Notes: generated by a model not told the origin, from the sequence alone. Shown: positions 1 to 6,447, numbered from the stretch's first letter. The stretch is DNA of 14,045 nt from Candidatus Bathyarchaeota archaeon (GCA_003662205.1 QMXQ01000021.1:1-14045), one strand, 5' to 3'. Numbers and translations are program-made.

Positions 1-2
1 GC

Positions 3-488
3 ATCGCGGTCAAGCCATCCCGGGGCAGGGATGTCCTCCACGCGGTCGGCGTCGTCTTCAGGGGAAAACTCTGGCTCGACGGGGCCATGAGGACCACGGC
101 CCGCGGCCCCGACCTCACCGAGAGCCTCGTGGAGATGATCACCCGGTCCCCCCACCACCCCCAGACCAGGGTGATCCTGCTCCACGACTCCCTCATGGAG
201 GGCGGAGCCTCCATCGACCCCTACAGGCTCTCGACGGGAACCTCCAGGCCCGTGCTCCTCCTCTCGGCAGAAGAGACGTGGCCCGAGGCGCCTGAGGGCG
301 CGGCTGCAGAGCGCTTCCGGCTGAGGAGGGCGGGGGATTCGGTTGCCGTCCTCTCTATCGGCTTGGGGGGCCGCGTCGCCGCGAGGGTGCTTGAGGTTTC
401 GACTCGGGAGGGCGCCGTGCCCGAGGCGCTGAGGGTGGCGGGTCTCGTCGCCGAGGCGGTGGCGAGCGGTCTCAGGCAAAACGTTTAA
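3..488 (+). CDS. DUF99 (UPF0215) family protein, 5' end outside window
   Basis: The frame is open from the left edge, so the start lies outside the window; 161 residues are visible. The order of recognisable pieces fits the archaeal DUF99/UPF0215 family: a V-G-V-V-F-R-G strand followed by W-L-D-G, then a helix with SLVEMI, then the strand QTRVILLHDSLMEGGASID leading into P-V-L-L-L, and a C-terminal helix rich in Ala and Val. The family is known mainly from archaea, has a fold related to endonuclease V and is named endonuclease dU in some databases; I recall this and cannot check it. A role in handling deaminated DNA is therefore possible but unproven here. The internal ATG at 87 cannot be the real start because conserved family sequence precedes it. 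The stop codon lies inside the TATA element of the next gene, so the two are probably transcribed separately. Confidence 0.8.
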   Translation: MAVKPSRGRDVLHAVGVVFRGKLWLDGAMRTTARGPDLTESLVEMITRSPHHPQTRVILLHDSLMEGGASIDPYRLSTGTSRPVLLLSAEETWPEAPEGAAAERFRLRRAGDSVAVLSIGLGGRVAARVLEVSTREGAVPEALRVAGLVAEAVASGLRQNV

Positions 489-490
489 AA
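482..490 (+). promoter_or_regulatory. TATA element for tfs
   Basis: The sequence CGTTTAAAAG begins about 50 bases before the tfs start and follows A-rich bases that could serve as the BRE. It overlaps the TAA stop of the DUF99 gene. Transcription would begin near 510-515, giving a leader of about 20 bases. Confidence 0.55.
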
Positions 491-533
491 GACCTTTCAC
501 TGCCTAACTCAAAACGCGCATGGGGTCTAGTTG

Positions 534-854
534 ATGAAGTTCTGCCCTAAATGTGGGACAGTCCTCAGTATAGACAGGGAGAAGCAGTGCCTGGTATGCC
601 CCAAGTGTGGGGCGGAGGAGCCGCTGGAGAAGGATGTCATCTACTCGAAGACGGCTCCGGAGAAGGACAAGATCATCGTCATCGGGAGGAAGGAGCGGAA
701 TCTGAGGACCACGCCCCAGGTCAAGGCCGTCTGCCCCAAGTGCGGCAACAACAAGGCGTACTGGTGGATGGTGCAGACCCGGGGCATAGACGAGAGCACC
801 ACCCAGTTCTACCGCTGCACCAAGTGCGGCTACACGTGGCGCGACTACAGCTGA
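534..854 (+). CDS. tfs: Transcription factor S (TFS), archaeal TFIIS-like RNA cleavage factor
   Basis: TFS binds archaeal RNA polymerase and stimulates transcript cleavage in backtracked complexes. Residue numbers here count from the ATG at 534 (106 aa). An N-terminal zinc ribbon uses CPKC near residue 4 and CPKC near 22, with one extra Cys at 19. A linker follows, and then the C-terminal TFIIS-type ribbon with Cys 67, 70, 95 and 98. The hairpin tip carries Asp-Glu (86-87) after Q-T-R-G-I, in the place of the acidic pair that reaches the polymerase active site, so cleavage activity should be intact. The length is normal for the family (about 100-115). A TTG directly before the ATG (531) could also be used. 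The gene has its own TATA element and lies 68 bases before pcn. Paralogous TFS copies exist in some archaea; the intact acidic pair argues for the canonical copy. Confidence 0.95.
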   Translation: MKFCPKCGTVLSIDREKQCLVCPKCGAEEPLEKDVIYSKTAPEKDKIIVIGRKERNLRTTPQVKAVCPKCGNNKAYWWMVQTRGIDESTTQFYRCTKCGYTWRDYS

Positions 855-861
855 GCGAACA

Positions 862-890
862 TCTTTTTAGCTCGCCGATCAATTTAGTAG
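862..890 (+). promoter_or_regulatory. Possible promoter region for pcn
   Basis: Two T/A-rich elements lie in the otherwise GC-rich gap: CTTTTTAG at about 863-870 and AATTTAG at 881-887. Either could act as a TATA box for the clamp gene starting at 923. The first would give a longer leader that includes the GGAGG ribosome site; the second would place the transcript start close to that site. Confidence 0.35.
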
Positions 891-922
891 CAGCATCTTG
901 CAGATCCTTTGGAGGAGTAGTG

Positions 923-1675
923 TTGTTCGAGGTTGAGATCTCACACATCGAGCCGTTCCGCAACCTGATCAAGGCCCTGTCGGTCATCGTCGAGGAGGGG
1001 AGCTTCAACATGGACGAGGGGCAGATGAAGCTCCTCGCCATGGACCCAAGCCACGTCGCCATGGTCGACTTCGAGCTCCCCAACGAGTTCTTCGACAGGT
1101 ACCTCTGTGAGGGGGAGGCGAAGCTCTCTATCAACATCGGCGAGTTCCTCAAGTTCCTCGACCGCGTCGACAGAGACGAGCAGGTGAAGATCAAGCTGGA
1201 CGAGGAGCAGGCCCGCCTGGTCATCCAGTGCAAGCGCGGGGGGCACACCCGGAGGTTCATGATGCCCATCCTGGAGCCCCTGGAGGAGGAGGTCCCCTCC
1301 CCCAAGATATTCTTCAAGGCCTCCGCCCGCATCCTGACCCAGAGCCTGCGGCGGGCCATCCGGGACGCCGCCCTCGTCAGCGAACATGTGAAGCTGGAGA
1401 TCGCCGGGGACGAGCTCAAGGTCAGCGCCGTCGGAGACATGGGGAGCGCCTTCAGCGTCTGGGAGCGAGAGGCAGACGACCTCCTAGAGCTGAGGTCGGA
1501 GGAGGACTCCAGCGCCACCTTCACCCTCAGCTACCTGCAGGACATCATCAACGCCGCCGTCGTCTCCAGCGAGGTCGCGACGCTGGAGCTCTCCACGGAC
1601 ATGCCCATCAAGATGAACTTCGAGCTCCCGCAGGGGAGGCTCATCTACTACCTCGCCCCCTGCATCGGCGTCTGA
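923..1675 (+). CDS. pcn: DNA polymerase sliding clamp PCNA
   Basis: PCNA is the ring that tethers replicative polymerases and recruits PIP-box partners such as FEN1, ligase and RFC. From the TTG at 923 the product is 250 residues, the normal size, and begins MFEVEISHIEPF. Helix alpha-A (FRNLIKALSVIVEEG), the strand LLAMDPSHVAMVDFELP and the loop region CEGEAKLSINIGEFLKFL match domain 1. The interdomain connector spans about residues 117-132 (LEPLEEEVPSPKIFF). The second domain ends with the usual hydrophobic stretch LIYYLAPCIGV. A GGAGG at 911-915 sits 7 bases before TTG 923; a GTG at 920 is also possible but leaves only 4 bases. No second clamp gene is in view, so whether the ring is homo- or heterotrimeric cannot be told. 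Its neighbours, tfs and priL, place it in a replication and transcription cluster. Confidence 0.97.
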   Translation: MFEVEISHIEPFRNLIKALSVIVEEGSFNMDEGQMKLLAMDPSHVAMVDFELPNEFFDRYLCEGEAKLSINIGEFLKFLDRVDRDEQVKIKLDEEQARLVIQCKRGGHTRRFMMPILEPLEEEVPSPKIFFKASARILTQSLRRAIRDAALVSEHVKLEIAGDELKVSAVGDMGSAFSVWEREADDLLELRSEEDSSATFTLSYLQDIINAAVVSSEVATLELSTDMPIKMNFELPQGRLIYYLAPCIGV

Positions 1676-1754
1676 GCCAAACAAGCACTCCAACCATTTT
1701 CTGCCCTCCTTCATCGAACAGCATCTAGGCGCCCCGGGTTTCTCCCCTAGTAAA

Positions 1755-1763
1755 GGATAATAC
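1755..1763 (+). promoter_or_regulatory. Possible weak promoter for priL
   Basis: The 122-base gap between pcn and priL contains one A/T-rich patch, AAAGGATAATAC, ending about 36 bases before the priL ATG. A TATA box here would start the transcript near 1785, just before the GGAG ribosome site. The match is weak and I see nothing else in the gap. Confidence 0.25.
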
Positions 1764-1797
1764 GGCGCCGCGCTCCCTAGGATCAGGAGACCTCGGG

Positions 1798-2853
1798 ATG
1801 ATCTCGGAGAGGGAGGCCGCCAAGTACCCGTTCCTAAAGGGGGCGGTCAGCCTTGTGGAGACGCTGAGCCTGAAGGTCGACGACCTCGCCGACCCCAGCT
1901 ACAGCCGGGTCCTCGACCGGGGGGAGCAGAGGGTCTCCGAGGCCATCCTTGAGGGCATCGTCAGCGCGAGCCTCGGCGACGCGCTGACAGAGATGCTCTC
2001 CTTCCCCGTCGCCGTCATGTTCGTCACCGTGGTGGGCGACCGCTTCCTCGACCGCAGGTACGCGCTAGCGGAGGCGGTCCGGGTCTACGAACTCCTGAAG
2101 GGGGAGAGCGAGACCCGCATCGCTAGGATGGCCCGAGAGGAGTTCGGCTGGAACCTGCGCCTGATCCGGCGGGAGCTGGACGGCCAGATCTACCGGTTCG
2201 AGCTCCACTTCACGGACTACCTCCGCAACGCGGCCTCCTTCCACGAGGACAAGTGGAAGCTCGTGAACAGGGTGATGCGGGACGGCTACGTCCTCCTGAC
2301 CCGGGTGGAGGCGGCGCGCCTGATCCAGGTCGAGGTCGAGGACCTGATACGCAAGCGGGTCTCGAAGCACGGCAGGATCGCCCTGCCCGACGCCGTCCAG
2401 GAGCGGGTCGACAGGGTCGCCAAGCTGTTCGAGGAGCACAGGGCGCGCATCGGCGGGGAGGAGCTGCCGTCGGAGGTGGTGAGCGACGCCTTCCCCCCGT
2501 GCATCAGGCACGCCTTCGAGGGGCTGATGTCGGGGCGGCGGGCCTCCCACATGGAGCGGTTCGCCCTGACCTCGTTCCTCGTCAACGCCGGCATGGACCT
2601 CGACCGGATCGTGCAGCTCTTCGTCTCCGTCACCGACTTCGACGAGCAGCTGACCCGGTACCAGATCGAGCACATCGCCGGGCTGCGGGGGAGCCGGACC
2701 AGATACACGCCGCCCACCTGCGCGACGATGCGCACCCACGGCGTCTGCTACAACCCCGACAGGCTCTGCAAGAGGATCAAGCACCCCCTCACCTACTACC
2801 GGATCAAGATACGCGACTTCAAGAAGAAGGGCGAGGGCAGACCCGCCGAGTAA
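1798..2853 (+). CDS. priL: DNA primase large subunit PriL (iron-sulfur)
   Basis: PriL partners with the catalytic PriS to make primers for replication. The 351-residue product has the two-part layout of the family: a mostly helical N-terminal domain (about 1-215) starting YPFLKGAVSLVE, and a C-terminal 4Fe-4S domain. The four cluster ligands are visible: Cys 235 (FPPCIRHAF), Cys 308 (PPTCATMRTHG), Cys 317 (GVCYNP) and Cys 324 (RLCKRIKHPLTYY). The closing H-P-L-x-Y-Y motif is also typical. The ATG start is supported by GGAG at 1786-1789, 8 bases upstream. The C-terminus is basic (DFKKKGEGR). priS follows after one small ORF, which suggests shared expression, although TATA-like sequences occur between them. 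There is no sign of truncation. Confidence 0.95.
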   Translation: MISEREAAKYPFLKGAVSLVETLSLKVDDLADPSYSRVLDRGEQRVSEAILEGIVSASLGDALTEMLSFPVAVMFVTVVGDRFLDRRYALAEAVRVYELLKGESETRIARMAREEFGWNLRLIRRELDGQIYRFELHFTDYLRNAASFHEDKWKLVNRVMRDGYVLLTRVEAARLIQVEVEDLIRKRVSKHGRIALPDAVQERVDRVAKLFEEHRARIGGEELPSEVVSDAFPPCIRHAFEGLMSGRRASHMERFALTSFLVNAGMDLDRIVQLFVSVTDFDEQLTRYQIEHIAGLRGSRTRYTPPTCATMRTHGVCYNPDRLCKRIKHPLTYYRIKIRDFKKKGEGRPAE

Positions 2854-2856
2854 AAC

Positions 2857-2865
2857 CCTTATAGC
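2857..2865 (+). promoter_or_regulatory. Possible TATA element for the small ORF at 2893
   Basis: The sequence CCCTTATAG lies just after the priL stop and about 30 bases before the GTG at 2893. The spacing would suit a leaderless or nearly leaderless transcript. The match is short. Confidence 0.3.
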
Positions 2866-2892
2866 GAAGAGGGGCAGTATAGCGGAGTCGAG

Positions 2893-3078
2893 GTGCCCGC
2901 AGACGTGAACGGGGAACACGACAACGAACGGCGTGAGAGGCTCGCTAGCGTCGGCCTCCACTTCTGCAGGAGGTACAGGAACGTGGTGAGGTACAACCCC
3001 GAGTTCTGCGGGAAATGCCCCTTCAACGGCCTCAGGCCCTCCCCCTCCGACCCAGACGGGTCAGAAACGCGTTTTTAA
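2893..3078 (+). CDS. Small Cys-containing protein of unknown function between priL and priS
   Basis: I do not recognise this 61-residue protein. The N-terminal third is charged (E and R rich). The middle has the pattern His23-x-Cys25-x13-Cys39-x2-Cys42 within HFCRRYRN and FCGKCPFNG, which could bind one zinc ion. The tail is Pro/Ser/Asp rich. Support for coding: third codon positions are largely G or C in the middle of the gene and Arg is mostly AGG, as in neighbouring genes; a GGAG precedes the GTG start; and the ORF fills nearly all of the gap between the two primase genes. The TAA stop lies inside the TATA-like sequence that precedes priS. A role with primase is inferred only from position. 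Alternatively it could be a non-coding gap with a chance ORF, which I think less likely. Confidence 0.6.
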   Translation: MPADVNGEHDNERRERLASVGLHFCRRYRNVVRYNPEFCGKCPFNGLRPSPSDPDGSETRF

Positions 3079-3080
3079 GG
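3070..3080 (+). promoter_or_regulatory. TATA element for priS
   Basis: CGTTTTTAAGG lies about 32-40 bases before the priS ATG in a GC-rich setting. It overlaps the stop codon of the small ORF upstream. It predicts a transcript start near 3100 and a very short leader. A second AT-rich patch (TTGAATATTCC) sits directly before the ATG. Confidence 0.5.
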
Positions 3081-3109
3081 GTTCACCCGACGTATCTATT
3101 GAATATTCC

Positions 3110-4345
3110 ATGGCGGAGCAGGGCTGGGGCAGCGTCCCCTACGTCGCGGAGCAGTTCCGACGCTTCTACGCGTCGAGGGCGGAGCGGGTGAAGGCGCCGC
3201 CTGAGATCAAGCAGAGGGAGTTCGGCTTCCTCTCCTTCGGGGGAAGGAGCATGTTCCGCCACATCGCCTTCGACGACGTCAACCAGCTCCGGAGCCACCT
3301 CGCCGAGAACACCCCCGCCCACGCCTACTACTCCGCGGCCTACTACTCCGCGCCGGAGGCGGAGATGGAGTATAAGGGGTGGCTCGGCGCCGACCTCGTC
3401 TTCGACATAGACGCCGACCACATCGACACCCCCTGCAAGGCGGACCACGACAGGTGGAGATGCCGGGCCTGCGGAGAGGAGGGGACCGGAAGGGCGCCCG
3501 AACGGTGCCCAAGCTGTGGGAAGGCGGCCTTCGAGGAGGAGACATGGCTCTGCGACAGGTGCCTGGAGGCGGCGAAATACGAGGCGCAGAAGCTCCTTGA
3601 CATCCTCATCCAGGACTTCGGCTTCTCCCCCGGGGAGCTTGAGGTCAACTTCTCGGGGAACCGGGGCTACCATGTCCACGTCAGGAGCCCCCACGTCAGA
3701 GGGCTGGGTCAGCTGGCCCGCAGGGAGATCGTCGATTACATCATGGGCATAGGCATCAAGCCGGAGTACCAGGGGCTCAGCAGCCGCATGCGCGGCGGGC
3801 CGCCCTCCCTATTGGAGGACGGGTGGCGGGGGCGGTCCGTCAAGGCCCTCTACGACTACATCAACGACGCGACGCCCGACGCCATAAAGGCCCTCAAGCT
3901 GGGTAGGGCGACGACCGCAAACCTCCTGGAGCACCGGGACAAGATACTCCGGCTGCTGATGGAGCGCCACCCCAGCAGCATCGTCAGGTACGTCGACCCC
4001 AAGGCCCTCGAAAGGCTCATGGAGGCCGCGGTCAAGGAGCAGGCGTCCGCCATCGACACCGTGGTGACGACCGACGTCCACCGCCTGATACGGCTGCCCA
4101 ACACCCTCCACGGAAAGACGGGGTGGCTGGCGCAGACCGTCGCCATCGACGACCTGGAGGACTACGATCCCCTCGCCAGCGCCATCGCCTTCACCGACGG
4201 GACGGAGAGGGTCTACGTCAGGCGGGCCCCGCGGTTCAGGATCGGCGACGAGACCTACGGCCCCTTCGAGGAGGAGCGGGTCGAACTGCCCCTTGCCGCC
4301 GCCCTCTTCCTGCTCTGCAAGAAGGCTGCGAGGGTGGAGAGATGA
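3110..4345 (+). CDS. priS: DNA primase catalytic small subunit PriS, with Cys-rich insert
   Basis: PriS polymerises RNA or DNA primers. The 411-residue product shows the archaeo-eukaryotic primase core: the metal-binding DIDAD at residues 99-103 (LVFDIDADH), the motif SGNRGYHVH at 182-190, and the third conserved Asp at about 322 in DVHRLIRLPNTLHGKTG. Between the first two motifs lies a Cys-rich stretch with Cys 109, 118, 121, 133, 136, 148 and 151 plus His 113, enough for two zinc sites; archaeal PriS usually has one zinc knob here. The N-terminus VAEQFRRFYAS fits the family. The total is somewhat longer than the 330-360 residues common in euryarchaeal enzymes, and the insert contributes to the difference. 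The C-terminal region (FRIGDETYGPFEEERVELPLAAALFLLCKKAA) is also well formed. The stop overlaps the ATG of the next gene by 4 bases. Confidence 0.95.
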   Translation: MAEQGWGSVPYVAEQFRRFYASRAERVKAPPEIKQREFGFLSFGGRSMFRHIAFDDVNQLRSHLAENTPAHAYYSAAYYSAPEAEMEYKGWLGADLVFDIDADHIDTPCKADHDRWRCRACGEEGTGRAPERCPSCGKAAFEEETWLCDRCLEAAKYEAQKLLDILIQDFGFSPGELEVNFSGNRGYHVHVRSPHVRGLGQLARREIVDYIMGIGIKPEYQGLSSRMRGGPPSLLEDGWRGRSVKALYDYINDATPDAIKALKLGRATTANLLEHRDKILRLLMERHPSSIVRYVDPKALERLMEAAVKEQASAIDTVVTTDVHRLIRLPNTLHGKTGWLAQTVAIDDLEDYDPLASAIAFTDGTERVYVRRAPRFRIGDETYGPFEEERVELPLAAALFLLCKKAARVER

Positions 4346-4908
4346 CCGAGAGGTACAGCCGGCTGCTCGACGCGTGGAGGAAGGAGCGGCACAGCGCGGA
4401 CCTCCAGCCCCTGCCGGAGGGCTTCTTCGCCGAGATGAGCGAGTACGCCTCCCGGCTGAGGGAGCAGACCCGGATGCTGGAGCGGGGGTCGATGCGGGGA
4501 CGGATCGCCGAGAGGGAGCGGGAGAACGCCGAGCGGATGCTCCGGGAGCTCTTCCAGCTCAGGCTGAGGAAGATCATCGTCTCCGAGCTCAACGGCGCCG
4601 CCATATCCGGGGCGGTCCTGACGCCGGAGGAGAAGAGGCTCCACGCCGACCTCAGGCGCCTCCTCGCCGACCACTCCGAGAGACTGAAAAGCATATTAAC
4701 GGGGCGTGCGCCCAAGGTAGAGGCGAGACCTCCGCCCCGGAGCGGCCTCAAGGTGGTCCGCTTCGTGGAGGCGCTCCCCGCCATCATCGGCATCGACATG
4801 AAGACCTACGGCCCCTTCAAGCCGGAGGACGTCGCGGCGATACCGGCGGAGAACGCTGAAAACCTAATAAGGCGGGGTATCGCAAAGGAAGTGGAGACAT
4901 CAAGATGA
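4342..4908 (+). CDS. gins51: GINS complex subunit, Gins51 (Gins15) type
   Basis: GINS joins MCM and the GAN/Cdc45-like nuclease to form the replicative helicase complex. The 188-residue protein has a helical A-domain first (about 1-120, with long charged helices such as AERERENAERMLRELFQLRLRKIIVSELNG), then a Pro-rich linker at about 124-134 (RAPKVEARPPPR), then a small beta-rich B-domain (VVRFVEALPAIIGIDMKTYGPFKPEDVAAIPAENAENLIRRGIAKEVE). A before B is the Gins51 order, whereas Gins23 has B first. The ATG at 4342 overlaps the priS stop as ATGA and is preceded by GGTGGAG. An earlier in-frame ATG (4123) lies deep in priS and would add unrelated sequence. The adjacency of priS and GINS recurs in archaea, so the assignment is firm despite low sequence conservation in the family. 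Confidence 0.9.
   Translation: MTERYSRLLDAWRKERHSADLQPLPEGFFAEMSEYASRLREQTRMLERGSMRGRIAERERENAERMLRELFQLRLRKIIVSELNGAAISGAVLTPEEKRLHADLRRLLADHSERLKSILTGRAPKVEARPPPRSGLKVVRFVEALPAIIGIDMKTYGPFKPEDVAAIPAENAENLIRRGIAKEVETSR
4861..4870 (+). promoter_or_regulatory. Possible internal promoter before rpl44e
   Basis: AACCTAATAAGG inside the end of gins51 is an AT-rich patch about 40 bases before the rpl44e ATG. If used, it would let the ribosomal and translation genes be expressed above the level of the primase and GINS genes. It may simply be coding sequence. Confidence 0.25.
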
Positions 4909-5180
4909 AGGTCCCGAGGTCCATGAGGACCTACTGCCCCCGGTGCAAGACCCACACCGAGTTCACCGTCTCCCTCTACAAGGCGGGGAAGAGGAGGGGC
5001 GCCAAGAGGGGGGAGAGGCGACAGGCAGAGCGGAAGAAGGGCTACGGGGGGCAGAAGTTCCCGCTGCAGCACAACCAGGCGAAGACGACGAAGAAGCAGT
5101 CCCTCAAGCTCCAGTGCAAGGAGTGCGGCTACACCCTCCAGAGGAGGGGGGTCAGGCTCAAGAAGCTGGAGGTGGCCTAG
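4905..5180 (+). CDS. rpl44e: Ribosomal protein eL42 (L44e)
   Basis: A 50S subunit protein near the E site, found in archaea and eukaryotes. The 91-residue product starts MKVPRSMRTYCPRCKTHTEF, then has the very basic linker (KAGKRRGAKRGERR), the GYGGQKFPLQHNQAKTTKK segment typical of the family, and the second half of the zinc site. The ligands are Cys 11, 14, 71 and 74. The start overlaps the gins51 stop as ATGA, with GGAG at 4893-4896 giving 8-base spacing. The rps27e gene follows after 2 bases. The pairing eL42-eS27-aIF2-alpha-Nop10 is a well-known archaeal cluster, which supports the assignment. Confidence 0.97.
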   Translation: MKVPRSMRTYCPRCKTHTEFTVSLYKAGKRRGAKRGERRQAERKKGYGGQKFPLQHNQAKTTKKQSLKLQCKECGYTLQRRGVRLKKLEVA

Positions 5181-5182
5181 CC

Positions 5183-5380
5183 GTGTCCGAGTGGGAGCAC
5201 CTCATCCCCCGCCCCTCCTCCAGGTTCCTCAAGCTCCGGTGCAGGAGCTGTGAGAACGAGCAGATCGTCTACAGCCACACCACCCACCTGATCAAATGCA
5301 GGGCCTGCGGCGAGGTCCTCGCCGAGCCCCGAGGGGGCAAGGCCAAGATCAACGGGATCATCATCGCGGTTCTGGGGTGA
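5183..5380 (+). CDS. rps27e: Ribosomal protein eS27
   Basis: A small zinc-ribbon protein of the 30S subunit. Translating from the GTG at 5183 gives 65 residues: an N-terminal basic arm (LIPRPSSRFLKLRC), Cys pairs 20/23 and 39/42 (CRSC and CRAC), and the closing beta-strands ending GGKAKINGIIIAVLG, all typical of eS27. GGAGGTG at 5168-5174, inside the end of rpl44e, is 8 bases from the GTG and fixes this start. A longer frame opens upstream in the rpl44e region, but that part is out of frame with the ribosomal gene and is not real. The gap to rpl44e is 2 bases and to the aIF2-alpha gene 5 bases. Confidence 0.95.
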   Translation: MSEWEHLIPRPSSRFLKLRCRSCENEQIVYSHTTHLIKCRACGEVLAEPRGGKAKINGIIIAVLG

Positions 5381-5385
5381 CCCGC

Positions 5386-6174
5386 ATGAGCCTGGGACGA
5401 CCCGAGTGGCCCGAGGTGGGAGAGCTCGTCGTGGCGACGATACAGCAGATCGTGGGCTACGGCGCCTACGTCCGCCTCGACGAGTACGGCAAGGAGGGGC
5501 TCCTCCACATCTCCGAGATCTCCTCCCGGTGGGTGAGGAACATCCGGAACCACGTGCGGGAGAACCAGAAGGTCGTCCTCCAGGTGCTCCGCGTCGACCC
5601 CTCCCGGGGCCAGATAGACCTCTCCCTCAGGCGGGTCTCCAAGGACGAGCGCCGGAAGAAGATGGAGGACTGGAAGAAGTCCCGGAAGGCAGAGACGCTG
5701 CTGAAGAGCGCCGCGGGCATCCTCAAGATCAGCGAGGAGGAGATCTTCGAGAAGGCGGCCGTCAAGCTCTTGGACCGCTACGGAAGCCTCTACGCGGGGC
5801 TCGAGGCCGCGGCTAAGAGGGGGCTCGAGGCCCTGACGGAGGCGGGCGTGCCGAAGAGGATCGCGAAGACCCTGGCGGAGATCGCCAGGGAGAAGATCGT
5901 GGTCAGGGGCGTCACCATCCACGGCGTCCTCGAACTCACATCCATGGCCCCCCGAGGCGTGGAGGTGATCAAGGGAACCCTCCTGGAGTTGAAGAAGGTG
6001 GCGAAGGAGAACGGGACGGAGGCCACCCTGTACACCCTCGGCGCCCCGAAGTACCGGATTGAGGTGAACGCCGAGGATTACAAGAAGGCCGAGGCGGCGC
6101 TTGAGAAGATCATCACAACAGCCCAGTCCTCCCTCTCGGGGCACGACGGCAAGTTCTCCTTCACCCGGGAGTAG
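5386..6174 (+). CDS. eif2a: Translation initiation factor aIF2, alpha subunit
   Basis: The alpha subunit of the heterotrimeric factor that brings initiator Met-tRNA to the ribosome. The 262-residue product has the three expected parts: an N-terminal S1 RNA-binding domain (about 8-85; GELVVATIQQIVGYGAYVRLDEYGKEGLLHISEIS and GQIDLSLRRVS), a central helical domain (about 90-175; RRKKMEDWKKSRKAETLL), and a C-terminal alpha-beta domain that contacts the gamma subunit (about 178-262; TIHGVLELTSMAPRGVEVIK). The position corresponding to eukaryotic Ser51 lies in the sequence ISEISSRWVRNIRNHV. GGGGTGA at 5374-5380 overlaps the rps27e stop and is 5 bases before the ATG. The gene is co-directional and nearly contiguous with rps27e and nop10. 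Confidence 0.96.
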   Translation: MSLGRPEWPEVGELVVATIQQIVGYGAYVRLDEYGKEGLLHISEISSRWVRNIRNHVRENQKVVLQVLRVDPSRGQIDLSLRRVSKDERRKKMEDWKKSRKAETLLKSAAGILKISEEEIFEKAAVKLLDRYGSLYAGLEAAAKRGLEALTEAGVPKRIAKTLAEIAREKIVVRGVTIHGVLELTSMAPRGVEVIKGTLLELKKVAKENGTEATLYTLGAPKYRIEVNAEDYKKAEAALEKIITTAQSSLSGHDGKFSFTRE

Positions 6175-6191
6175 ATCGGAGGGGCGGCGCT

Positions 6192-6365
6192 TTGGTCTGG
6201 CTCCTCAGGCAGTGCACCAAGTGCGGCAGATATACCCTCCGCCAGGACCGGTGCCCCGTCTGCGGCGGCGCCGTGAAGATCCCGCACCCGGCGAAGTTCT
6301 CCATGGACGACCGATACCGGCGGTACAAGCTCAAGATGCGGCGGATGGCGAGGGCGGAGGCTTAA
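6192..6365 (+). CDS. nop10: H/ACA ribonucleoprotein protein Nop10
   Basis: Nop10 is an essential part of the H/ACA RNP, where it contacts Cbf5 during guide-RNA-directed pseudouridylation of rRNA. The frame from the TTG at 6192 encodes 57 residues: LLRQCTKCGRYTLRQDRCPVCGG forms the zinc ribbon (Cys 8, 11, 21, 24), followed by the conserved H-P-A-K-F-S segment and D-D-R-Y-R-R-Y, which match the Cbf5-binding linker and helix of the family. GGAGGGG at 6178-6184 is 7 bases before the TTG, which decides the start; no ATG is available. It lies 17 bases after the aIF2-alpha gene, its usual place in archaea, often just before a PAC2 gene, as here. Confidence 0.95.
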   Translation: MVWLLRQCTKCGRYTLRQDRCPVCGGAVKIPHPAKFSMDDRYRRYKLKMRRMARAEA

Positions 6366-6438
6366 CCCCGGCGGCCCACGACGCCCCAAGGAGCCGGATC
6401 CGCACCACCGCATCCAATGGAGGGCTCCCGACCAAATC

Positions 6439-6447
6439 TGTTATTAG
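6439..6447 (+). promoter_or_regulatory. Possible TATA element for the PAC2-family gene
   Basis: TGTTATTAG follows ACCAAATC in an otherwise GC-rich gap. Its position predicts a transcript start near 6468, which is almost exactly the GTG at 6469. This bears on which GTG is used for the gene downstream. Confidence 0.4.

Noticed and set aside
530..540. C-box-like TTGATGA, suggesting a C/D guide RNA near nop10/tfs genes
   Set aside because: The match is just the start region of tfs. I found no properly spaced D box or D'/C' pair there.
551..922. Extended N-terminus for PCNA starting inside tfs
   Set aside because: That part reads tfs in the wrong frame; the clamp family starts at the MFEVEIS sequence with a GGAGG site just before TTG 923.
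721..1524. Long minus-strand frame of 267 residues antisense to tfs and pcn
   Set aside because: It is antisense to two certain genes and its Ser/Arg-rich composition is what GC-rich codons give in the opposite frame. There is no ribosome site or family likeness.
2065..2961. Minus-strand frame of 298 residues antisense to priL
   Set aside because: Low-complexity Val/Leu/Gly/Pro composition typical of an antisense frame in GC-rich DNA; priL is unambiguous.
4123..4341. Extended N-terminus for the GINS gene starting in priS
   Set aside because: The added residues are an out-of-frame reading of the priS C-terminus; the ATGA overlap at 4342 and a ribosome site give a normal-length GINS protein.
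5269..6144. Minus-strand frame of 291 residues antisense to the aIF2-alpha gene
   Set aside because: It lies almost wholly opposite a clear initiation factor gene, and its Leu/Gly/His-rich sequence has no recognisable motif.
6390..6428. GGAGCC...GGCTCC hairpin between nop10 and the PAC2-family gene
   Set aside because: Only a 6-base stem with a 27-base loop in GC-rich DNA, which is expected by chance; no T-run follows, so it is not a convincing terminator or RNA element.
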